DNA from: an uncultured Bacteroidales bacterium
GTDB lineage: Bacteria; Bacteroidota; Bacteroidia; Bacteroidales; WCHB1-69
DNA length: 48,536 nt
Assembly: GCA_946186495.1 (NCBI GenBank)
Contig: CAMHNQ010000019.1
Span: forward strand, 1-48,536
Direction: 5' to 3'
Position numbers and translations under genes: made by a program. A model generated the notes under the pieces. That model saw only the letters and a list, made by a program, of their open reading frames with translations. It was not told where the DNA came from and searched no databases. Below, piece after piece: positions 32,156 to 39,789 of this stretch; positions within the stretch are counted from its first letter, which is position 1, and each line of letters starts with the position of its first letter.

Positions 32156-34163
32156 AAATCAAGAAAACGGTTCTACGGTTCTTGGCACGCCCTGCCTCCG
32201 TACTGTTGTCGGCTATGGGCATGGTTTCGCCGTATCCCTTGTATCTCAAACGGTTGGCGCTGATTCCCTTTGCGATTACGTACTCATACACCGACTTGGC
32301 ACGTCGTTCCGACAGCAAGAGGTTGTCGGCATCGCGCCCGATGTCGTCCGTGTGTCCCTGGATCTCCACCTTCACCGTGGGGTTTTCTTTCAGGAACTCG
32401 ATGAAAAGGGCCAGCAGCATTTTCGACTCCTGTGTCAGGCTGAAATCGTTGGTTTCGTAGTAGATGTCGCGGAGGTCGCACACTTTCCCGGTCTCCACGG
32501 CCTTCACCTCGGCATCCTTCTCCACAATCTCGCCTTTGATTTCTTCCGACTTAATAATCTGTGTATCAAATGAATATCCTTCCTTTTTCACATTCACGAT
32601 GAGCGGTTGCGGGTCGTCGTGCTTGATTTCAGCCGCCACTGCATACTTGCCCGTGTTCGCGCTCACGATGCCCGTGGAGACCACTTTGGCGTTGGTGTCG
32701 CGAATCTCGACCACGGCGTTCTCCAAATCGCCCTCGTCCACCGTCACCTTGCCTTTCACGATGACCATCGTGTGCGGCCGCGCCTCCTCATACAGCTCAA
32801 ACTGATAGATGTTCCAGTCCTGGTCGCCATAGTTGTTGGAGGAGAAATAGCCGGTCTTGCCGTCCAGGCTGACAAAGAAATCAACCTCGTCGTTCTCCGT
32901 GTTGATGGGGTAGCCGATGTTCCTCGGCTCCGTCCATTGCCGTTTGGCGTCCATCTTGGAAAAGAAGACATCCTGCCCGCCGAGGCCGTCATGGCCATTG
33001 GAGGAGAAGTAGAGGGTCTTGCTGTCGGTGTGGAGGAAAGGCGACCGTTCGTTGCGATCCGTGTTGATGGTCGGCCCCATGTTGACGGGGTCGCTCCAGG
33101 AGCCGTCGCTTTTGCGGGTGGCGTACCAGATGTCGGAGCCTCCATAGCCGCCCGGACGGTCACTGGCGAAGAAAAGCACCTTGCCGTCGGAGCTGAGCGA
33201 AGGCTGCGACTCCCACGAGTCATTGCGGTTGATTTTGCCTGGCAACGGTTTAGGCGAAGACCACTCAAAGCCGTCATATTCAGAGTAATACAGGTCGTAA
33301 TTCGGATAATTGCCCCCTTGCAACTTCACCGTGTGCCGCTGCGTGAAGACCAGCAAGTCGTTGGTGAGGTTGACCGTTGGGCTGCCCTCCCCTTCCGCCT
33401 TGTTGAACGGTTCGGGAAGCGCGTTGCCCTCGCTGAACCGCCCACCTTTCTTCTCGCTGCAGCTGAAGAACTCCCGCTGAACCTTCCCGCCCTGTCCGAA
33501 CGGGGTGTTGTCGGTCACATATTTCCGACGTGTGAAATAGAAGAGCTGCCCGTCCGGGGATAGCGTTCCGAGGTACTCGTCGGCAGGGGTCGAGATGTTC
33601 TGTACCGGATGGGGGTCGAACGGCACGGGATTGTTGAGGACGCTGCCGTAGAAGGTCGCCTTCTTGAGGATGGTCTGTGCCTCCCGTACTTTCGCCTCGC
33701 CCTCTTCGCCCGTGAAGAGGTCCTGGTTGTCAAGAACCGCCTTGGCGAACTTCACCGCCTCGTCGTACATCTCGTTAAAGTAGGCCAATTTGGCGGCATA
33801 GAAGAGACTTTTCGGCTTGAAGTGGGGGCAGGTCTCATATATCCGGTTGAAAGCGGCCATGGCCCCGGTGACGTCCGATCTGTCTTTCCGCTTGGAGACG
33901 AACTGGTTGTTTTCGAGCGGCAGGTAATAACCCAGCGCATAGTAATAGTTCGCATCCAGGTATTCGGGATGCTCGCCGAGAATCTCTTCATAGAGTTCAT
34001 ATGCCTCCTCTTTCTTCCCTGACTTTTGGAAATCGCGGGCCTTCTTGAACATCTTCTCGGTGGCCTTGTCCATGGTCTGCACACACGGGTCGTCGTCCTG
34101 CGCGAAACCCGCGCAGGAGAATGCCATGACAAGCACGAAACACAAATATGGGAGGCGACACAT
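32145..34163 (-). CDS. PorE-like OmpA/PD40/TPR protein (probable T9SS component)
   Basis: A 672-residue exported protein with the domain order of Porphyromonas PorE. After a signal peptide (cut near AGFAQ; the AFSC could alternatively be a lipobox) come TPR-like helices (about 25-165) and PD40/WD40-like beta-propeller blades (repeated SPDGQLFYFTRR, SSDGKVLFFASDRPGGYGGSDIW, TLYFSSNGHDGLGGQDVFFS, KTGYFSSNNYGDQDWNIY). A carboxypeptidase-regulatory-like domain (about 455-545) and an OmpA peptidoglycan-binding domain (VEIQGHTDDIGRDADNLLLSERRAKSV) complete it. A T9SS substrate lies in the same window, consistent with an active system, but other OmpA/PD40 paralogues are common, so PorE identity is an inference. 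Confidence 0.85.
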   Translation of the reverse strand: MCRLPYLCFVLVMAFSCAGFAQDDDPCVQTMDKATEKMFKKARDFQKSGKKEEAYELYEEILGEHPEYLDANYYYALGYYLPLENNQFVSKRKDRSDVTGAMAAFNRIYETCPHFKPKSLFYAAKLAYFNEMYDEAVKFAKAVLDNQDLFTGEEGEAKVREAQTILKKATFYGSVLNNPVPFDPHPVQNISTPADEYLGTLSPDGQLFYFTRRKYVTDNTPFGQGGKVQREFFSCSEKKGGRFSEGNALPEPFNKAEGEGSPTVNLTNDLLVFTQRHTVKLQGGNYPNYDLYYSEYDGFEWSSPKPLPGKINRNDSWESQPSLSSDGKVLFFASDRPGGYGGSDIWYATRKSDGSWSDPVNMGPTINTDRNERSPFLHTDSKTLYFSSNGHDGLGGQDVFFSKMDAKRQWTEPRNIGYPINTENDEVDFFVSLDGKTGYFSSNNYGDQDWNIYQFELYEEARPHTMVIVKGKVTVDEGDLENAVVEIRDTNAKVVSTGIVSANTGKYAVAAEIKHDDPQPLIVNVKKEGYSFDTQIIKSEEIKGEIVEKDAEVKAVETGKVCDLRDIYYETNDFSLTQESKMLLALFIEFLKENPTVKVEIQGHTDDIGRDADNLLLSERRAKSVYEYVIAKGISANRLRYKGYGETMPIADNSTEAGRAKNRRTVFLIYEK

Positions 34164-34188
34164 ACTCGGCCTTTCGTGGGTTCAGCGT

Positions 34189-34230
34189 GTTTAGTGCGTT
34201 CTGGGAATCGGCTTCCCGAACACACTAAAC
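34189..34230. other. imperfect 16-18 bp hairpin between tpiA and the PorE-like gene
   Basis: GTTTAGTG (34189-34196) pairs with CACTAAAC (34223-34230), and inside it TTC-GGGAA pairs with TTCCC-GAA around a TCGGC loop. There is no T-run on either side. It may be an mRNA-stabilising or processing structure in the tpiA-porE transcript. Confidence 0.55.
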
Positions 34231-34238
34231 CATCCAAA

Positions 34239-35024
34239 CTAATTCTCTTTCACCACTGTTTCCGCCGCTTCGACAATCTTGATGAAGTCATCGGCCTTGA
34301 GGGAGGCACCGCCGATGAGTCCACCGTCGACGTCGGGTTGGCTGAAGAGTTCGAGGGCGTTTTTGGCATTGCAGCTTCCGCCGTAGAGGATGTAGGTGTA
34401 AACGGCGGCTTCGGTGCCGAACTTCTTCTCGATGAGCGAGCGGATGAACGCGAGCATTTCCTGCGCCTGCGCGGGCGTGGCGGTCTCGCCGGTGCCGATG
34501 GCCCAGATGGGCTCGTAGGCGATCATCGTGCGTTCCAGCTCATCGGGTGTGAGCGTGCAGATGGTGGACTCGATCTGCTTCTCCACCACCTCAAAATGTT
34601 TTCCTGCCTTGCGCTCTTCAAGGGTCTCTCCGCAGCACATCACCGGCACTATTTGGTTGTCCAGAAGCCTGTGCATCTTCTTGAGCACAACCTCGTCGGT
34701 CTCGCCGAAATACTTGCGGCGTTCGGAGTGCCCCACGATGCAGAAATCAACCTCCATGGATGCGAGCATCTCCGCAGAGATCTCGCCCGTATAGGCGCCG
34801 TTCAGGAATTCGCTCACGTTCTGCAAGCCTGCATAGAATCGGCTGTCGTCGTCGCTGGCATGGTCTGTCACCAGCTCGGCATATACGGCAGGAGGGCACA
34901 GCACCACCTCTGTCTGCAGCTGGTATCCGGCCAGTCCCTCCTCAATAGCAGTGATAAGGTCTTCCGCTTCTTCGAAGTCCTTGTTCATTTTCCAGTTTCC
35001 AATAACAATCTTGGGTTTCGTCAT
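34239..35024 (-). CDS. tpiA: triosephosphate isomerase
   Basis: Interconverts dihydroxyacetone phosphate and glyceraldehyde-3-phosphate. 261 residues. The active-site residues are all present: N10 and K12 (IGNWKMN), H99 (VGHSERR) and the catalytic E171 (AYEPIWAIGTG), plus the phosphate-binding YGGSCN and GLIGGASL segments. It has a TACATTTG -7 box and a short leader containing a terminator-like hairpin. Confidence 0.96.
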   Translation of the reverse strand: MTKPKIVIGNWKMNKDFEEAEDLITAIEEGLAGYQLQTEVVLCPPAVYAELVTDHASDDDSRFYAGLQNVSEFLNGAYTGEISAEMLASMEVDFCIVGHSERRKYFGETDEVVLKKMHRLLDNQIVPVMCCGETLEERKAGKHFEVVEKQIESTICTLTPDELERTMIAYEPIWAIGTGETATPAQAQEMLAFIRSLIEKKFGTEAAVYTYILYGGSCNAKNALELFSQPDVDGGLIGGASLKADDFIKIVEAAETVVKEN

Positions 35025-35056
35025 AATGATTTTAATTGTCTGATTATCGAATAATT

Positions 35057-35082
35057 AAAAAAAACATCGCATTTCATTGCGA
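35057..35082 (-). promoter_or_regulatory. terminator-like hairpin in the tpiA leader
   Basis: On the minus strand TCGCA-ATGAAA-TGCGA is followed two bases later by eight T residues, between the tpiA -7 box and its start codon. The 5-bp stem is weak. It could be a leaky attenuator or simply chance. Confidence 0.35.
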
Positions 35083-35088
35083 AACGTG

Positions 35089-35096
35089 CAAATGTA
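35089..35096 (-). promoter_or_regulatory. predicted -7 element for tpiA
   Basis: TACATTTG on the minus strand is a full match to TAnnTTTG. It lies directly downstream of the terminator of the HMA gene, so transcription restarts here. Confidence 0.5.
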
Positions 35097-35106
35097 CATA
35101 AAATTT

Positions 35107-35147
35107 AAATACGAACACGAGACCCCTTTGGCCTCGTGTTCGTATTT
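35107..35147 (-). terminator. strong hairpin terminator after the HMA protein gene
   Basis: AAATACGAACACGAG (35107-35121) pairs perfectly with 35133-35147 around an 11-base loop, a 15-bp stem with flanking A/T runs on both sides. It lies 45 bp after the HMA gene stop and just before the tpiA promoter. It may work in both directions, but only the minus strand has an upstream gene. Confidence 0.8.
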
Positions 35148-35191
35148 TCTTCGGCAAGGAAACAGCCGTAAAGTCGGTTACCGTAAGCGGC

Positions 35192-35674
35192 CTATTTCGA
35201 CGCACCGCTTTTCGGTGAAGTCGTGGCATGGCCCGAGCAGCTCTTGGCAGCGCCATGGTTGCCGCAACCGTGCCCGTTGCCGTGATTGCCGCAGCCATGG
35301 GACTGGCCGCCGCTACAGCAGCCGCCGGCTTTCTCCGCACGGCAGCAGGCGGGCAACTTGGCTCTGGCAGCCGCATCGGCCTTCACATTGTCGGCATTGT
35401 AGCCCAACTTGCTGACATCCTGGCGCAACTGGTCAGGATTGGTCTTCTTGGCATCGTAGTTAATGGTCAGCTTGGCCGTTTTCATGTCATAGGAATAGGA
35501 TTTGACCCCTTTGAAGTAGGGCACATTCTCTTTAAATCGGTCGGCGCACTTCTGGCAAACGCCGTTGGTCTGGATGGTCACGGTCTGCTCGTTCTTGGAG
35601 GCCGTTCTGTTCTGCTGCGCACTCACGCCCAGCGTGATAAGGCTCACTAAAGCCAGGATGATGATTTTCTTCAT
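35192..35674 (-). CDS. exported heavy-metal-associated (HMA) protein with Cys/His-rich tail
   Basis: A 160-residue exported protein. After a signal peptide (MKKIIILALVSLITLGVSA) comes an HMA domain with the metal-binding pair C40-xx-C43 (NGVCQKCADRF) and the usual ferredoxin-like pattern (SYDMKTAKLTINYDA). From residue 110 the tail carries seven cysteines and five histidines, with two copies of HGCGNHG, and should bind several metal ions. Copper, zinc or nickel are candidates; the sequence does not decide. Role: periplasmic metal buffering or delivery (inference). It stands alone with a strong terminator; no P-type ATPase is adjacent. Confidence 0.85.
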   Translation of the reverse strand: MKKIIILALVSLITLGVSAQQNRTASKNEQTVTIQTNGVCQKCADRFKENVPYFKGVKSYSYDMKTAKLTINYDAKKTNPDQLRQDVSKLGYNADNVKADAAARAKLPACCRAEKAGGCCSGGQSHGCGNHGNGHGCGNHGAAKSCSGHATTSPKSGASK

Positions 35675-35726
35675 AATGTTTTATTTATTCGTGTATTTTT
35701 AATCTAAACATTGAGGAAGACTTTTC

Positions 35727-37355
35727 TTATTCAAAAAGTTTAAAACCCGTCGATTTTTTTGACTGATTGTCGTTCCGGGATTCCTCCACGGTCATTTTTC
35801 CTATGATGTCAAGCAGTTCATCGGAAAATTTCTCGTGCCTTTTACCATGGGGTGATTCCTCCTGTTCGGGAAGTTTCACGCCCAATTCGCGGAGAGTTTG
35901 CTCCAGTTCCACGTAATTATCGCTGATCACCAACAGTTTGTCGTCCGGAAGCAATACCGTCCCGCCAGTCGGGACAAAATATTGCTCCTCGCGCTTGACC
36001 ATGATCACCAATGTCCGTTCGGGCATCCCCAAATCCATCAGACGGTTCCCTTTGGCGAGAATCTCCTCTGTCATCACGATTTCTGTAGTGGCGGACTTGA
36101 CCTCTTCGGAAAATTCGAAGTCGAAGTTCCGCACCACGTTTTCGCGGTCCGGATGTTCCAGCAGGTCCAGTTTTTCGGCCATCAGGGAGATGGTGGTTCC
36201 CTGCACCACAAGGGAAACAAGGGTGCAGATGAAGACAATGTTGAACATGGTGTCGCACCCGGGCACTCCGGCGGCGCGGCACATGATGGCGAAGATAATC
36301 GGAACCGCCCCGCGCAGCCCCACCCATGAAAGATACGCCTTGTCGCGGAAAGAGATTTTCCGGAATGGCAGCAGGCAGAGATAAACGCTTAACGGGCGTG
36401 TGACGAAAATCATCACAAAACTGATAATCAGCCCCGGCACCAGCACCTCCTTCAGCTCCGACGGATTGACGAGCAAACCCAAGGTAAGGAACATCGAAAG
36501 TTGGCAGAGCCATGACAACCCGTCAAAGAAGTTCCGGGTCGACCTCTTGTGCATGAACTTGGCGTTACCGACAACCAACCCGCCCAAATAGACAGCGAGA
36601 TAGCTGTTCCCGTGCAGAAAGTTGGTGACCGAGAAGAGGAAAATGCAGGCGGAAAGCACGATGATCGGATAGAGAGAGGCATTATCGATGTTGATGCGGT
36701 TGATGACGCGCACCACCAGCCGTCCCACCAGCAGTCCCACAACTGCACCGACCACCAACTGCAGCAACACCGTCAGCACAGCCATTCCATACTGAGGGCT
36801 GGATGGATTCAACACCAGCTGGATGAACGTGATGGTCAGCACATAAGCCATCGGGTCGTTGCTGCCGCTCTCCAGCTCCAGAATCGGGCGGAGGTTATGT
36901 TTGAGGTTCAACCCTTTGGAGCGCAAGATGGAAAACACGGAGGCGGAATCGGTGGAGGACATCGTGGAGGCAAGCAACAAGGAGGCGGTTAGCCCGAGAG
37001 CCCCGCCCAAGCCCGTCTTGTCTGACAGCAACCATATAAAGAGGCCTGTGGAGAAGGAGGTCAAGAAGACACCCAGCGTGGCCAGCGTCAAGCCAGGCGC
37101 GATCACAGGGCGGATGTCCTGGATTTTGGTGTCCATGCCGCCGGAAAAGAGGATGACACAGAGGGCGACCGTGCCGATGGTCTGCGCGGTCACGATATTG
37201 TCGAAATGAATGCCCAAACCGTCAGATCCGAAGACCATTCCCACACAGAGAAACAGCAGCAAGGCAGGGACTCCCAGACGATTTCCCGCTTTGCTCACGA
37301 CGATGCTCACAAAAAAGAGCAACGACACCACCAGCATCACCAGTTCTATGTTCAT
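35727..37355 (-). CDS. CPA1-type potassium/sodium-proton antiporter with TrkA-C domain
   Basis: A 542-residue membrane transporter with about twelve hydrophobic segments, similar to NhaP2/CvrA-type antiporters. The core contains SSTDSASVFSILRSKGL and ELESGSNDPMAYVLTI, the conserved ND-containing transport helix, and WVGLRGAVPIIFA. After residue 400 a soluble part contains a TrkA-C-like domain (ERTLVIMVKREEQYFVPTGGTVLLPDDKLLVIS), which in relatives binds regulatory ligands. A charged tail follows. It lies 29 bp after the SulP gene and is likely cotranscribed. Confidence 0.9.
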   Translation of the reverse strand: MNIELVMLVVSLLFFVSIVVSKAGNRLGVPALLLFLCVGMVFGSDGLGIHFDNIVTAQTIGTVALCVILFSGGMDTKIQDIRPVIAPGLTLATLGVFLTSFSTGLFIWLLSDKTGLGGALGLTASLLLASTMSSTDSASVFSILRSKGLNLKHNLRPILELESGSNDPMAYVLTITFIQLVLNPSSPQYGMAVLTVLLQLVVGAVVGLLVGRLVVRVINRINIDNASLYPIIVLSACIFLFSVTNFLHGNSYLAVYLGGLVVGNAKFMHKRSTRNFFDGLSWLCQLSMFLTLGLLVNPSELKEVLVPGLIISFVMIFVTRPLSVYLCLLPFRKISFRDKAYLSWVGLRGAVPIIFAIMCRAAGVPGCDTMFNIVFICTLVSLVVQGTTISLMAEKLDLLEHPDRENVVRNFDFEFSEEVKSATTEIVMTEEILAKGNRLMDLGMPERTLVIMVKREEQYFVPTGGTVLLPDDKLLVISDNYVELEQTLRELGVKLPEQEESPHGKRHEKFSDELLDIIGKMTVEESRNDNQSKKSTGFKLFE

Positions 37356-37384
37356 TCGGCTTGCGATTTACGGTTTGCTCCCTG

Positions 37385-39085
37385 TCAACCCTCGACTCTC
37401 CGCTTCAAAAATTCCGTACATTCCTCGAAGGTGCCGAACGTGTGGTCTTCGGGCACGAGTGCGGGAATCACGTCCATTGTCTTGAGCATGTACAACGGCT
37501 GGGGTTGGATGATGGTCATCAGCACCATGACCCCTCTCTCTTGCAGTTCCTTGATGGCGGTCTCCATTGCATAGAGCCCCGACTGGTCCATGAAACTGAC
37601 GAGCCGCATGCGGATGATGACGATCTTGGCATCCTGCGGAATGTCCGACATCACTTCCTGGAACTTGGTGATGGTGCCGAAGAAGATGGGGCCGTTAAGT
37701 CGCTGTATGTAAATCTTATGCTGTACGGCATCCGGCATACCCCCCTCGTCCTGCCAAGGGCTTTCTTTGTCGAAATTGGTCATCTCAGCAGAGCTGTAGC
37801 CGCCCTCCACGAGGTCGCTGGCACGCTTCATAAAGAGCACACAGGCGATAACCATGCCGATGCCAACGGCGGTGAGCAGGTCGACGAAAACAGTGAGCAA
37901 GAATACGATGACAAGGACCACTGCATCCGCGCGGGGGATCTTGAGCAAGTCCTTGAACCCTTTGAAATCGATGATGCCCCAGCCGACCGTGATGAGGATG
38001 CCTGCCAGGACAGCCAGCGGCACATAGCGCACCAGGCTGCCGAGACCGAGAAGCACAGCAAGCAACATCAAGGAGTGGACCATGCCGCTGAGCTGGGTGC
38101 GTCCGCCGCTCTTCACGTTCACCACCGTGCGCATCGTCGCACCGGCACCGCTGATGCCGCAGAACAGGCCGCTGGCGATATTGCCGATGCCTTGTCCCAC
38201 CAATTCACGGTTGCTGTTGTGGTGCGTCTTGGTGATGTTGTCGGCCACCACGGAGGTGAGCAGCGTGTCGATGCTGCCCAGGCCGGCGAGCGTGAGCCCC
38301 GGTATCACGGAGGCCTTCAGCACCACACCCCAGTCAATGCCGGCGAGATCCAGCCCCTCCTTGGCAAAGAAAGGCATCGGGAATCCGGACGGGATCTGGC
38401 CGATGAGCAGTTTCTCGTCCATGTTGAGGAACAACGAGACAACGGTCATCACCAGCAATGCCACAAGTGTGGAGGGGACCTTCTTGGTTATCAACGGGAA
38501 AAGGTATATGATTGCGATTGTGCCTAAGCCGAGTGCCAAGGCTGTGAAAGAAACACCGCCTGCCACGCGTTCCGGCAGCTGCGTGATCATGTCAACCACC
38601 AAAACCGGTGACTTGCAACCTATCAGCGGATAAAGTTGCTGGATGATGATGATGACGCCGATGCCGCTCATGAAACCGGATAGCACAGGATAAGGAATGT
38701 AGCGCACATATTTGCCGATTTTCAGAATGCCGAACAGGATCTGGAAAAGGCCGCAGAAGAGGCCGGCGAGCGACATGCTGATGAGCACCGCGCCCATGGA
38801 GTGCTGCGCCGCCCACACGCCGCTGAGCAGCGAGGCGGTGATGACGGTCATGGGGCCGGTGGGGCCGCTGATCTGCGAATGGGTGCCGCCGAAGAGGGAG
38901 GCGAAGAAACCGAGGAATGTGGCCCCGACGAGACCTGCGAGCGCACCCATGGAGCTGGCCGAGGGGTCGTCAATGCCCCCGAATGCCTGGATACCGAACG
39001 CCAAGGCCAGCGGCAAGGCCACAATTCCCGCCGTGATGCCGCCGAACAAATCTCCCTTCAGATTGTCTTTATTTAATACACTCAT
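37385..39085 (-). CDS. SulP-family inorganic anion transporter with STAS domain
   Basis: A 566-residue transporter. The membrane domain shows GITAGIVALPLALAFGI, GPTGPMTVITASLL and NSNRELVGQGIGNIASGLFCGISGAGATMRT, typical SulP signatures. A C-terminal STAS domain spans about 440-560 (IYIQRLNGPIFFGTITKFQEVM, RMRLVSFMDQSGLYAMETAIKEL). Sulfate or bicarbonate are the common substrates; neither can be chosen here. ATG 39085 (MSVLNKDNLKGD) is preferred to one 12 codons upstream. It has a -7 box at 39158-39165 and heads a unit with the antiporter. Confidence 0.92.
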   Translation of the reverse strand: MSVLNKDNLKGDLFGGITAGIVALPLALAFGIQAFGGIDDPSASSMGALAGLVGATFLGFFASLFGGTHSQISGPTGPMTVITASLLSGVWAAQHSMGAVLISMSLAGLFCGLFQILFGILKIGKYVRYIPYPVLSGFMSGIGVIIIIQQLYPLIGCKSPVLVVDMITQLPERVAGGVSFTALALGLGTIAIIYLFPLITKKVPSTLVALLVMTVVSLFLNMDEKLLIGQIPSGFPMPFFAKEGLDLAGIDWGVVLKASVIPGLTLAGLGSIDTLLTSVVADNITKTHHNSNRELVGQGIGNIASGLFCGISGAGATMRTVVNVKSGGRTQLSGMVHSLMLLAVLLGLGSLVRYVPLAVLAGILITVGWGIIDFKGFKDLLKIPRADAVVLVIVFLLTVFVDLLTAVGIGMVIACVLFMKRASDLVEGGYSSAEMTNFDKESPWQDEGGMPDAVQHKIYIQRLNGPIFFGTITKFQEVMSDIPQDAKIVIIRMRLVSFMDQSGLYAMETAIKELQERGVMVLMTIIQPQPLYMLKTMDVIPALVPEDHTFGTFEECTEFLKRRVEG

Positions 39086-39157
39086 CCTTAATTCATTAAT
39101 AAACAATACATTAAAAAACACAGCGGGAATAAGGAATTCTCGCTATGGTTGACTTGG

Positions 39158-39165
39158 CAAAAATA
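39158..39165 (-). promoter_or_regulatory. predicted -7 element for the sulP-antiporter unit
   Basis: TATTTTTG on the minus strand matches TAnnTTTG, 72 bp upstream of the SulP start. The gap up to the padR promoter also contains a half-site (TGTAGAGACG) of the palindrome seen at 12421. Confidence 0.5.
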
Positions 39166-39264
39166 CATAAATTATGAATACACAGACAAATGAAATTGCC
39201 GCTGTAGAGACGTGCCCTGGCAAGCCTCCACTTTTTTAAGGTTGAAATTTTGGATTCAAAAAAA

Positions 39265-39279
39265 CAATACTATGTATTG
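39265..39279 (+). promoter_or_regulatory. candidate PadR operator (15-bp palindrome)
   Basis: CAATAC-TAT-GTATTG is a perfect 6-3-6 inverted repeat. Its right half coincides with the -33 region of the padR promoter, so a bound dimer would block RNA polymerase. PadR proteins are winged-helix dimers that usually repress their own operon. Binding is inferred from position and symmetry only. Confidence 0.6.
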
Positions 39280-39306
39280 CAAGGTTCTAAAAAAATTATA
39301 TCTTTG
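39276..39306 (+). promoter_or_regulatory. predicted promoter of the padR-efflux operon
   Basis: ATTG (39276-39279) and TATCTTTG (39299-39306) are separated by 19 bp, matching the Bacteroides -33/-7 pattern with one mismatch at -33. The padR start codon follows 26 bp later. Confidence 0.62.
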
Positions 39307-39332
39307 CGGCGTGAAATTTTGACGAAAGAAAA

Positions 39333-39668
39333 ATGGAAATCAAAGTTGAAAATGTGAAATCGCAAATGCGGAAGGGCTACCTTGAATATTGTATTTTACT
39401 GATAATCAAGAGGAAGCCGGCATACGTCTCCGACATTGTCAACGAGTTGAAGGAGGCGCGGATGATTGTGGTCGAAGGCACGCTTTACCCCCTTTTGTCA
39501 CGACTGAAGAACAACGGCATCCTCAGTTACCAATGGCAGGAGTCCGCTTCCGGCCCCCCGCGCAAGTACTACGAACTCACCGAGACAGGCAATGCCTTCC
39601 TCGCGGAGCTCGAAAACGGCTGGGAGGAACTCGAACATGCCATCCAACTGTTACGAACGAAGCAATGA
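39333..39668 (+). CDS. PadR-family transcriptional regulator
   Basis: A 111-residue repressor with a PadR winged-helix domain: QMRKGYLEYCILLIIKRKPAYVSDIVNEL, VVEGTLYPLLSRLKNNGIL (recognition helix), and PPRKYYELTETGNAFLAEL (wing and last helix). It is of the short PadR subfamily. It heads a same-strand set of seven genes encoding an efflux machine and a PspC protein; in many bacteria such PadR genes repress an adjoining ABC exporter until a ligand binds. A 15-bp palindrome in its promoter is the likely site. Confidence 0.93.
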   Translation: MEIKVENVKSQMRKGYLEYCILLIIKRKPAYVSDIVNELKEARMIVVEGTLYPLLSRLKNNGILSYQWQESASGPPRKYYELTETGNAFLAELENGWEELEHAIQLLRTKQ

Positions 39669-39685
39669 TTATACAGAAGATATGA

Positions 39686-39760
39686 TTCCTTGAGCAGCCT
39701 CGGAGAGGCAAAACGCGCGAAGCGCAATTAACCCCACACAAGCGCAGCGCAGTGTGGGGC
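39686..39760 (+). repeat. repeat family B, copy B1 (75 bp, three hairpins)
   Basis: Begins TTCCTTGAGCAGCC and ends GTGTGGGGC. Three hairpins are visible: GCCTC-GGA-GAGGC, GCGC-GAA-GCGC, and CCCCACAC paired to GTGTGGGG around a 12-base loop. It differs from copy B3 at about 7 of 75 positions, and two of these form a compensating pair in the first hairpin. It occupies the gap between padR and the PspC gene. Confidence 0.85.
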
Positions 39761-39789
39761 AAAAAAGAGAATGAAAAAAACCGAATAAT

